From Actinomycetes bacterium (lineage in GTDB: Bacteria; Actinomycetota; Acidimicrobiia; Acidimicrobiales; RAAP-2), in assembly GCA_025352305.1 (NCBI GenBank), contig JANXTQ010000245.1, positions 1 through 16,506 of the forward strand: a stretch of DNA of 16,506 nucleotides, given 5' to 3'. Below are positions 10,517 through 16,506 of the stretch, piece by piece (position 1 is the stretch's first letter; each line of letters starts with the position of its first letter). The position numbers and the translations under genes are program-made. Under the pieces are notes generated by a model, which saw only the letters and a list, made by a program, of their open reading frames with translations, was not told where the DNA came from and made no database searches.

Positions 10517-10968
10517 GAACGGGCGCGGCTAATTCCGGCACGCTTCAACACTTCGGCGGGAACGCCGACGCTACGAAACGCGCCGTAGCTAATTCCGGTT
10601 CGCTTGGCGTAGGACTTAGCAACCTTGACGAAATCCTTTTCGACACCCGCAAGATCGACGCGAGCGGAAAGACGCTCACGCTCGCCGGCGAGGTCTGTGC
10701 GCTTCTGCACGAGCTCGAGACGTCGAATGGCCGGCGCGCCGGAGATCTCGCGATCGATTTTGGTGATCTGCATGCTGATGGACTCGGGTGTGCGCTTGCG
10801 ACCCCGCTTGCCCTTGCCGGCACTGATGGCCTCGAGGTAGCGAGAGACAACGCGAGACTCGGTGCGACCTTGCGCCAACTTGGCTTTGTGGTCGGCGCTC
10901 ATGGTGCGCTTTTGTGTTTTAGCCGCGGGCTTCTTTGCGACACTGGACTTCTTGGCAACTGCGGACAT
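10513..10968 (-). CDS. Small basic protein, possibly DNA-binding; function unknown
   Basis: I cannot name this gene. The 151-residue product starts with a Lys/Ala-rich tail of about 22 residues (A-K-K, A-K-K-P-A-A-K), a little like histone H1 or bacterial H1-like tails. Residues 54-62 are K-R-G-R-K-R-T-P-E, with an AT-hook-like G-R core. Residues 63-110 are charged and likely helical or coiled-coil. The end, about 111-147, is a compact segment with S-Y-A-K-R-T-G-I-S-Y-G-A-F and V-G-V-P-A-E-V-L-K-R-A-G-I. I recall similar unnamed proteins in Acidimicrobiia, unverified. It is clearly expressed as its own unit: GGAG lies 5 nt before the ATG and a good promoter lies upstream. A role as nucleoid protein or regulator is inference. 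Confidence 0.82.
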   Translation of the reverse strand: MSAVAKKSSVAKKPAAKTQKRTMSADHKAKLAQGRTESRVVSRYLEAISAGKGKRGRKRTPESISMQITKIDREISGAPAIRRLELVQKRTDLAGERERLSARVDLAGVEKDFVKVAKSYAKRTGISYGAFRSVGVPAEVLKRAGISRARS

Positions 10969-10997
10969 GGTGACTCCAATTTGTTGAAAGATTGCGT

Positions 10998-11030
10998 GAT
11001 TAGTCTAGGTGTCTGACAGCGTAATTTCAA
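10998..11030 (-). promoter_or_regulatory. Sigma-70-type promoter of the basic-protein gene
   Basis: On the minus strand, TTGAAA (11030-11025) and TAGACT (11007-11002) are separated by exactly 17 nt. Both hexamers are good matches to the housekeeping consensus. Transcription would start near 10995, about 27 nt before the ATG at 10968, leaving room for the GGAG ribosome binding site. Confidence 0.7.
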
Positions 11031-11288
11031 AATCTGCAGCAACTATTTATCCTTCTCTTAGGAGAGTAACTCCGGCGTTGCAAACGGGATCTTTCCGGAA
11101 ACGTGACTTCATACAGTGCGATATTCGCCGGATTTACTTTGAAGACTCACATTGATTGAACGGACCAATCCGTAGGGCAGGACCGCACGATGTCCAGCAA
11201 TTTGGGGCAGAATCGCCCGCATATCAGAAGTATTTGACGTTGTACGAGCCTCCACGAGGCCACTCAACAGGGTCCCTTTTTGCTGCGC

Positions 11289-11331
11289 AGCCCGCCGAAT
11301 AATGTGTCCACAGCACGTGACATTGCGGGCT
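11289..11331. other. Imperfect stem-loop
   Basis: AGCCCGC (11289-11295) is the exact reverse complement of GCGGGCT (11325-11331). Inside it, AATGT (11301-11305) pairs with ACATT (11320-11324), leaving a 5-nt bulge on one side. This makes a 12-bp interrupted stem with a loop of about 14 nt. No T-tract follows. Confidence 0.5.
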
Positions 11332-11405
11332 AGATCCACTGAAGAATGTAGTGCAAGCCTTGATTGGAATCGCCGCTAGACAATCTGAGACACTGATTTT
11401 GAGAA

Positions 11406-11434
11406 CAAGCAGGACTTTTTTCCTGCTTGGCAGG
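11406..11434. other. Pair of mutually exclusive hairpins upstream of purL
   Basis: CAAGCAGGA (11406-11414) and TCCTGCTTG (11421-11429) form a perfect 9-bp stem with loop CTTTTT. The right arm can instead pair downstream: CCTGC (11422-11426) with GCAGG (11430-11434) around TTG. The two pairings exclude each other. There is no T-tract after either, so a classical terminator is unlikely; an alternative is a protein-binding site. Confidence 0.5.
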
Positions 11435-11570
11435 TTGTTGGTTGCGCGGCAGCGAACCGAGTTGCGCAATCTGCTTTCTGCCACTGACGACGCCGACACC
11501 ACCGAGGGGCGCTTCGTCAGCGGAGTCTCTAGATCGAACTGGCTAGGGCGAACGAGTGGGTCGTCGGCGG

Positions 11571-11576
11571 TAGTTT
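11571..11576 (+). promoter_or_regulatory. Candidate -10 for a leaderless purL transcript
   Basis: TAGTTT (TAnnnT) lies exactly 6 nt before the purL GTG, so a transcript would begin at the start codon. No Shine-Dalgarno sequence is present, which fits leaderless initiation as is common in actinobacteria. No clear -35 is seen. Confidence 0.35.
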
Positions 11577-11582
11577 GAGTGG

Positions 11583-13859
11583 GTGAGTGACGCCGCCGTG
11601 CCCCTACATCGAGCTCTCGGACTGAGCGACAGTGAGCTGGACTTAATTAAGGGAGTTCTGGGTCGTGAACCCAACCCTTTGGAGTTAGCGCTCTATGGAG
11701 TCATGTGGAGCGAGCACTGCTCCTATAAGAGTTCACGAATTCATTTGCGTCGTCTGCCGACCGAAGGACCCGGCGTTTTGGTGGGACCGGGAGAAAACGC
11801 GGGCGTGATGGACGCCGGTGACAACATCGCCGTCGCAATTCGCATTGAGAGTCACAATCATCCCTCCGCCATCGAGCCCTATCAGGGTGCCGCAACCGGA
11901 GTCGGGGGGATTCTGCGCGACATCTTCACGATGGGTGCGCGACCTCTCGCCGTCATGGACCCGCTGTTTTTTGGTGAGCTCAGTGATGCTCGACAACGCT
12001 GGCTGGTCGAAGGTGTGGTGTCGGGTATCTCCGGCTACGGCAACTCCGTTGGCGTTCCCACCATCGGCGGTGAACTCACTTTCGACGACTGTTACGCGTC
12101 GAACCCCCTCGTCAATGTTTTGTGTGTCGGCGCATTGCCGGTGCAGCGCCTCGTGCTCGGCATTGCCTCGGGCGTGGGCAACCTCGCGGTGCTGCTCGGT
12201 TCATCAACCGGTCGTGACGGAATTGGTGGCGTGTCGGTATTGGCCTCCGCCGGGTTTTCCGGTGAAGACGGGGCCGCGTCGTTAGACGATGCCAAACGTC
12301 CGAGCGTTCAGGTCGGTGATCCGTATGAGGAAAAGCGCCTCATTGAAGCGTGTCTCGAGATGCTGGACCGCGGACTGGTCGTGGGAATTCAGGACCTCGG
12401 CGGTGCGGGTCTGGTCTGTGCAACCAGCGAGACCGCGGCGCGCGGTGGCGTCGGAATGGACGTGGACGTGAGCGCCGTGGCGCTCAGGGAAGCGGGAATG
12501 GCGCCCTACGAAATCATGACCTCTGAAAGCCAAGAGCGAATGTTGGCGATTGTCACTCCCGAGGGTTGGCCCGCCGTTAAAGCACTCTGCGATAAGTGGG
12601 AAGTGCGCGCGAGCGTCGTTGGTCGAGTGACCGATCCCGAAACGAATGCGCACGGTGAGTCGGTGGGGATGTTGCGTATTCGCGACGGATTCGATGGCGA
12701 GATTCTGGCGTCAGTGCCCGCCGCGTCATTGGCGGACGACGCTCCCCTCTATGACCGCGAAAAACGACGACCCGCGGACCTGGACTTCATCAACTCCGAT
12801 GACCCCACGGTCAATGAACCGGTCGGCTCACCCAACGACGATTTACTCGCACTGTTAGTCGACCCGGCGTGGGTCTACGACCAGTACGACTCGCAACTGT
12901 TTCTTAATACGGTCGTGGGACCCGGTCACGACGCCGCGCTCCTGCGCTTGGCCGGACCCGGACTTCCAGCGAGCGAACGCGGCATCGCGATCACGACGGA
13001 CTCCAATCCGAGGTGGTGCGCGCTTGATCCTCGTGCGGGAACGGCGTTGACTTTGGCGGAAGGTGTTGCGAACTTGGCGTGCGTGGGAGCGACAGCGATC
13101 GCTGTCGTGAACTGTCTCAACTTCGGCAATCCGGAGCACCCCGAAGTCATGTGGCAGCTCTCTGAGACCATTGATGGGCTGGGCGACGCCTGTCGCGCCC
13201 TAGGACTTCCGGTCATTGGAGGAAACGTCTCTCTGTATAACGAGAGTGCGGGACGGGACATTGACCCAACGCCCGTGCTCGGCGTCCTCGGACTCGTGGA
13301 GAAACTGATTTCACCGCCGCCGGGATGGCAGTGGCGAAGTGGCGACAGTGTGGTCTTGCTCGGAACCCGTGAGGCCGTTGGCGCACAACCGTTTCCCCTC
13401 GGCGGAACTCAATGGGCGACACGTCGTGGACGACGGGGCGGACTCGTCGCCGGTCTCGACGCCGCGGACTTTTCGCGCACAGCGCACTGGGTGACCAGTG
13501 AAGTGGCACAGATCTGTGCGGGTGAAGAAAGCGATCTCACTGCGGTGCACGATGTGGGTTCCGGTGGACTCGCGGCCGCCATTGCGGAAATGGCCAGTGA
13601 GAGCGGCATTGGGCTCGAGTCGAGCGGACCGTTCAGCCACCTCGAACTATTCAGTGAGTTCCCCGGGCGCTTCGTTGTCGCCACTTCCAATGTCGACGCG
13701 CTGCTCGCGCGCGCTCGCAACGCGAACGTTGCGGCAGTTGTTCTCGGCGTCGCCGGCGGTGAGCGAGTGACATTTGCACCACTGATTGATCTAGAGATTG
13801 ACGTCATACGTTCTCGTCGATCACGAGCGCTGGACGAGTCACTGCACCCGGTGGCTTAG
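11583..13859 (+). CDS. purL: PurL, synthetase subunit of FGAM synthase
   Basis: Catalyses ATP-dependent amidation of FGAR to FGAM with ammonia from PurQ. The 758-residue product is the small PurL type that needs separate PurS and PurQ, both encoded upstream. Motifs are M-W-S-E-H-C-S-Y-K with catalytic His45, G-P-G-E-N-A-G, I-E-S-H-N-H-P-S (about 89-95), G-G-I-L-R-D-I-F-T-M-G-A-R-P, D-L-G-G-A-G-L, T-S-E-S-Q-E-R-M, L-N-F-G-N-P-E, G-G-N-V-S-L-Y-N-E and D-V-G-S-G-G-L. The start at GTG 11583 gives M-S-D-A-A-V-P-L-H; GTG 11598 is possible. Unlike most genes here it has no upstream partner to couple to, since the basic-protein gene and a 614-nt gap intervene. The stop overlaps the convergent PHP gene by 4 nt. 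Confidence 0.97.
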   Translation: MSDAAVPLHRALGLSDSELDLIKGVLGREPNPLELALYGVMWSEHCSYKSSRIHLRRLPTEGPGVLVGPGENAGVMDAGDNIAVAIRIESHNHPSAIEPYQGAATGVGGILRDIFTMGARPLAVMDPLFFGELSDARQRWLVEGVVSGISGYGNSVGVPTIGGELTFDDCYASNPLVNVLCVGALPVQRLVLGIASGVGNLAVLLGSSTGRDGIGGVSVLASAGFSGEDGAASLDDAKRPSVQVGDPYEEKRLIEACLEMLDRGLVVGIQDLGGAGLVCATSETAARGGVGMDVDVSAVALREAGMAPYEIMTSESQERMLAIVTPEGWPAVKALCDKWEVRASVVGRVTDPETNAHGESVGMLRIRDGFDGEILASVPAASLADDAPLYDREKRRPADLDFINSDDPTVNEPVGSPNDDLLALLVDPAWVYDQYDSQLFLNTVVGPGHDAALLRLAGPGLPASERGIAITTDSNPRWCALDPRAGTALTLAEGVANLACVGATAIAVVNCLNFGNPEHPEVMWQLSETIDGLGDACRALGLPVIGGNVSLYNESAGRDIDPTPVLGVLGLVEKLISPPPGWQWRSGDSVVLLGTREAVGAQPFPLGGTQWATRRGRRGGLVAGLDAADFSRTAHWVTSEVAQICAGEESDLTAVHDVGSGGLAAAIAEMASESGIGLESSGPFSHLELFSEFPGRFVVATSNVDALLARARNANVAAVVLGVAGGERVTFAPLIDLEIDVIRSRRSRALDESLHPVA

Positions 13860-14782
13860 CCCCGAGCGTTTTTTAATTCAACGAGGACATCGTCGGGAAC
13901 CACGAGATCGCCGACGCGTCCGCGACCGAGTTGAACATCGGCTTTGTAGGAACCGTGATAGTCCGAACCGCCCGTTGGAATCATCGCGGCGTCGCGCGTG
14001 AGCTTCACCATGAGAGATCTCGTTGCGGCGTCACTCGAGCCGTAGTAGGCCTCGGCACCCTTGATTCCTCGATCGCGCAGTGAGCCCAGAACGGACGGCA
14101 TCACGCGCGCAATGTCGTCGAGGGACTGTCCAGCCACGTAATTGACGAGAGGGTGGGCAATCGAAAAGACCACTCCCTCATTGGCACCCGCGGTCACGAA
14201 ATCTTGAATAGTCATTTCGGACTTCGCGAGATACGCCCGACCGTTTTGACCCAGCCACTCAACAAACAGCCTCGACCAGTTGTCGTCCGTGCGTTCACCG
14301 ACGATTTCGGGGTGAAGTTCAAACATCGCTCGAGCGAAGTGCGGACGGCCGATCGAATCGACGTTTCCGGCGAGATCGACCAGATACGACAAGCTCAGGC
14401 TGCTGAAACCCATTTCGCGCAGTAACTCCACCAGGGCCCGATTTCGTTTGTCTCGATCCTCGCGCAGAGTGGCCAACTGGCGTTGCAAGGGGCTCGTTGG
14501 ATCGGTCGATAGGAAGTAACAGAGAACGTGGACGCTCTGGGGCACTGTTTCGCCGTCGTGATTGGTGCGGGTGACCTCGGTGTCTTTCAACGACACTTCG
14601 ACACCGTTGACGAGTTCGATGTTCAAGCGGGCACAAGCCTGCGCCATCTCGTCGTGACTGGCGGTCGTGTCGTGATCAGTGAGCGCAATGGCCGTCAGGC
14701 CAAGTTTGGCGGCGGCGGCGGCCAAGTCGGCTGGATGGTCCGAGCCGTCTGAAAAGCTCGAATGGGTGTGTAGGTCAATCAC
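13856..14782 (-). CDS. PHP-domain metal-dependent phosphoesterase
   Basis: Belongs to the PHP (polymerase and histidinol phosphatase) family, closest in form to E. coli YciV/RNase AM and TrpH-type proteins, which remove phosphates from or degrade short nucleotides. The 308-residue product has D-L-H-T-H-S-S-F-S-D-G (H5, H7, D12), L-T-D-H-D-T (D36, H37), G-V-E-V-S (E62), H-V-L-C-Y-F (H85), S-I-A-H-P (H210) and G-G-S-D-Y-H-G (D274, H276). All expected metal ligands appear present. The GTG at 14782 is the only sensible start; the frame runs on upstream antisense to purF, but that part is spurious. There is no ribosome binding site. It is divergent from purF and converges on purL. The exact substrate is not known. 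Confidence 0.88.
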   Translation of the reverse strand: MIDLHTHSSFSDGSDHPADLAAAAAKLGLTAIALTDHDTTASHDEMAQACARLNIELVNGVEVSLKDTEVTRTNHDGETVPQSVHVLCYFLSTDPTSPLQRQLATLREDRDKRNRALVELLREMGFSSLSLSYLVDLAGNVDSIGRPHFARAMFELHPEIVGERTDDNWSRLFVEWLGQNGRAYLAKSEMTIQDFVTAGANEGVVFSIAHPLVNYVAGQSLDDIARVMPSVLGSLRDRGIKGAEAYYGSSDAATRSLMVKLTRDAAMIPTGGSDYHGSYKADVQLGRGRVGDLVVPDDVLVELKNARG

Positions 14783-14875
14783 GCAGTCAGCGTACTGAGG
14801 GGCTCTGACGTTGTGGGCCGTGTGAGATACTGAGCCGGTGCGTGGTCGCCCGGCGGTCCCTAACGTGGGGTATGC
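14783..14875. promoter_or_regulatory. Divergent promoter region of the PHP gene and purF
   Basis: On the minus strand TACGCT (14794-14789) sits 6 nt before the PHP gene's GTG, fitting a leaderless start. On the plus strand GATACT (14826-14831) preceded by TG (14823-14824) looks like an extended -10 for purF, with CTGACG (14805-14810) as a weak -35 at 15-nt spacing. In the predicted purF leader, GCCGG-T-GCG (14834-14842) pairs with CGC-CCGGC (14847-14854) around a TGGT loop, just upstream of the GTGGGG ribosome binding site. No operator is obvious. Confidence 0.4.
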
Positions 14876-16276
14876 ATGAAAGATGCTTGTGGCGTTGTAG
14901 GAATAGTGGCGGCCGACAAGCCCGTCGCCTTTTGGTGCTTTGACGCCCTCTTTGCGCTGCAGCACCGCGGTCAAGAGTCCGCCGGTATGGCGATCTTTGA
15001 CGGCGAGGACATCGCGGTTGTAAAAGACGAAGGTCTCGTGTATTCGGTTTTTGACGAACGAGTACTTATGGCGATGCATGGTGAGTACGTCATTGGTCAC
15101 ACTCGCTACGCGACTCAGGGTGTCGCGAACTGGACGGCGGCCCAACCGGTCTATCGACAGTCCGGCCGCGCCGGATTTGCTCTCGGTCACAACGGGAACC
15201 TCACGAACACCGATCTGCTAGCTGATAAGGCGGGAATTCTGCCCGGCATGATGCTGTCGGACTCAGACCTCATTGCCGAGCTGTTGGCACAACGCGTTGA
15301 CGCCGGTAACTCGCTGCGTGAGGGCTTGGCCCACGTTTTACCAACTCTCGAAGGCGCGTACTCACTGGTGATGCTCGAAAGCGACGCCGTTCACGGGGTA
15401 CGCGATCCGTTCGGGTTTCGCCCACTCTGTCTCGGTCGATTCGGAAGCGAAGAGTCCCCCGACGGATGGATTCTCGCCTCGGAGAGCCCGGCGCTCGACG
15501 TCGTGGGCGCAACGCTCGTTCGAGAAATTCGACCCGGTGAGATGGTGACACTCACGAAGCAGGGCGTCACCTCCGTGCAATTGATGGAGCCCGCGAGCGA
15601 CCGTGAAAAGCTCTGCATCTTTGAGTTCGTGTACTTCGCGAGGCCCGATAGTTACCTCATGGGTCACCAAGTCCACACCGCGCGTCGGCGCATGGGTGAA
15701 CTGCTCGCGGGTCAGTCAACGGTGGACGCCGACCTCGTCATGGGCGTTCCCGACAGCGGCGTGCCAGCCGCGGAGGGATACGCCGCGGCCTCGGGAATCA
15801 CCTTTGGCTACGGACTCGTCAAGAACCGATATATCGGGCGCACCTTCATCGCGCCGGATCAAAACGCCCGCGCGATTGCGGTCAGGCGAAAGTTCAATCC
15901 GCTGCGAGAGAACATTGACGGTAAGCGACTCGTCGTGGTCGATGACTCGATTGTTCGCGGCACGACGACGCGTGCGTTAGTAACAATGTTGCGCGACGCC
16001 GGTGCGGCCGAGGTTCACCTGCGCATTTCGTCGCCACCCTTCATGTGGCCGTGCTACTACGGGATCGACACCCCGACGCGCGACGATCTGCTCGCTGCTC
16101 AGTACAGCATCGATGAAATTCGTACGTACATTGGATGTGACTCCATTGAGTACATCACCCTCGCGAATCTGCGCTCGGCCATCCGCCTGGACGGCGAATG
16201 CTGCGACGCGTGTTTGACGGGCAACTATCCGTCCAGCATTCCTCCGTCGTCGGGACTCTGGGACGCTGGCAAGTGA
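14876..16276 (+). CDS. purF: Amidophosphoribosyltransferase
   Basis: Commits PRPP to purine synthesis by making phosphoribosylamine with ammonia from glutamine. The 466-residue product has an N-terminal class II amidotransferase domain whose nucleophile is C5 (M-K-D-A|C-G-V-V-G), so a four-residue propeptide must be removed. The phosphoribosyltransferase domain carries the PRPP loop [12 protein letters not shown] (353-364). Cysteines C247, C393, C443 and C446 (C-D-A-C) match the ligands of the [4Fe-4S] cluster of B. subtilis-type PurF, so the enzyme is probably oxygen-sensitive, unlike the E. coli type. A stop in frame at 14861 leaves ATG 14876 as the only start; GTGGGG lies 5 nt before it. 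The stop overlaps purM by 4 nt. Confidence 0.97.
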   Translation: MKDACGVVGIVAADKPVAFWCFDALFALQHRGQESAGMAIFDGEDIAVVKDEGLVYSVFDERVLMAMHGEYVIGHTRYATQGVANWTAAQPVYRQSGRAGFALGHNGNLTNTDLLADKAGILPGMMLSDSDLIAELLAQRVDAGNSLREGLAHVLPTLEGAYSLVMLESDAVHGVRDPFGFRPLCLGRFGSEESPDGWILASESPALDVVGATLVREIRPGEMVTLTKQGVTSVQLMEPASDREKLCIFEFVYFARPDSYLMGHQVHTARRRMGELLAGQSTVDADLVMGVPDSGVPAAEGYAAASGITFGYGLVKNRYIGRTFIAPDQNARAIAVRRKFNPLRENIDGKRLVVVDDSIVRGTTTRALVTMLRDAGAAEVHLRISSPPFMWPCYYGIDTPTRDDLLAAQYSIDEIRTYIGCDSIEYITLANLRSAIRLDGECCDACLTGNYPSSIPPSSGLWDAGK

Positions 16277-16506
16277 GCCAACTGCTGGAAACGCCGGTCG
16301 GCGGCCTGACCTACGCCGCCGCGGGCGTTTCGATTGAAGCCGGCGACGAGGCCGTCGAACGCATCAAGCAGGTGGTGTCCTCCACCAATCGCGCGGAGGT
16401 TCTCGGGGGCATTGGTGGCTTCGGCGGACTGTTCGCCCTCAACACCGATAAGTACCGCTCACCGGTTCTCGTGGCGTCCGCCGATGGCGTCGGAACCAAA
16501 TTGGAA
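16273..16506 (+). CDS. purM: PurM (AIR synthetase), 5' part cut by the right edge
   Basis: Phosphoribosylformylglycinamidine cyclo-ligase closes the imidazole ring (FGAM to AIR) with ATP. Only 78 residues are present. They show the family N-terminus: [15 protein letters not shown], then [15 protein letters not shown], then [13 protein letters not shown]. The GTG at 16273 overlaps the purF stop (GTGA), so the pair is translationally coupled. The gene continues beyond the window. Confidence 0.95.
   Translation, partial: MSQLLETPVGGLTYAAAGVSIEAGDEAVERIKQVVSSTNRAEVLGGIGGFGGLFALNTDKYRSPVLVASADGVGTKLE

Larger units (their letters stand above)
11031..11570. other. Gene-free, hairpin-rich interval between the basic-protein gene and purL
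   Basis: No reading frame here has a ribosome binding site together with recognisable protein content. GC is lower than in the genes around it (about 49% over 11041-11400 by hand count). Inverted repeats I can see are TTTCCGGAAA (11092-11101), ACGGA/TCCGT (11160-11173), GCCTC/GAGGC (11248-11260), AGCCCGC/GCGGGCT (11289-11331) and CAAGCAGGA/TCCTGCTTG (11406-11429). No tRNA, transposase remnant or known riboswitch core (I looked for ZTP-type CCGCCTGGGC) is visible. It may hold a leader or small RNA, or be decayed sequence. Confidence 0.5.

Noticed and set aside
11248..11281. Intrinsic terminator from GCCTC/GAGGC hairpin and T5
   Set aside because: The T-run begins about 16 nt after the stem, too far for an intrinsic terminator, and the stem is only 5 bp.
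11109..11578. Short frames in the purQ-purL gap (minus 11109-11339 and 11224-11502, plus 11351-11578)
   Set aside because: They overlap one another, lack ribosome binding sites and match no family I know; calling any would be a guess.
11521..11580. Possible tRNA (AGTTCGATCT on the minus strand) or ZTP riboswitch (GGCGAAC on the plus strand)
   Set aside because: No acceptor or T-stem pairing is found for a tRNA, and the second conserved ZTP block is absent.
14783..15190. Upstream extension of the PHP gene
   Set aside because: It lies antisense to purF codons and has no PHP-like sequence; the metal motif begins right after GTG 14782.

Overview
The window reads as chromosomal DNA of a moderately GC-rich actinomycete (Actinomycetota). 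The evidence is the dnaK-grpE-dnaJ-hspR heat-shock operon with its own MerR-type repressor, many GTG starts, 4-nt GTGA overlaps, and three-part FGAM synthase (PurS/PurQ/small PurL). The flavour of the proteins, and a small basic protein ending in a G-I-S-Y-G-A-(F/W)-type motif, make me lean to class Acidimicrobiia, but that is inference. Almost all of the content is conserved housekeeping; I see no phage, IS, CRISPR or tRNA/rRNA gene.

Left edge (1-661): a 297-bp inverted duplication of the dnaK 5' end flanks a 67-bp spacer. The minus-strand arm is the first 96 codons of a dnaK copy running off the window. The plus-strand arm is the start of the complete dnaK. The arms differ at seven positions, all third codon positions and all synonymous. 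The recognisable promoter parts in the spacer (TATAGT -10, HspR half-site, AAGGAG ribosome binding site) serve the minus-strand copy. The plus-strand copy begins abruptly at a GAGT microhomology. This is either a real divergent dnaK pair or, I think more likely, a strain-mixing fold-back at a contig end.

374-4199: dnaK, grpE, dnaJ and hspR are packed with 0- to 4-nt overlaps and make the Hsp70 machine plus its repressor.

4200-16506: a long purine-biosynthesis cluster, purA-purD-purB-purC-purS-(DinB-like)-purQ, then purL, then purF-purM (purM cut by the right edge). Together these give PRPP to phosphoribosylamine (PurF), GAR (PurD), FGAM (PurLQS), AIR (PurM), SAICAR (PurC), AICAR (PurB), and IMP to adenylosuccinate and AMP (PurA, PurB). 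purN/purT, purE/purK, purH and the guanine branch are not in the window. Two minus-strand genes interrupt the cluster: a small basic, possibly DNA-binding protein between purQ and purL, and a PHP phosphoesterase between purL and purF. Each overlaps the preceding pur gene tail-to-tail by the same 4 nt (TTAG).

The only long gene-free stretch, 10969-11582, is lower in GC and rich in inverted repeats. It includes two mutually exclusive hairpins about 150 nt upstream of purL.
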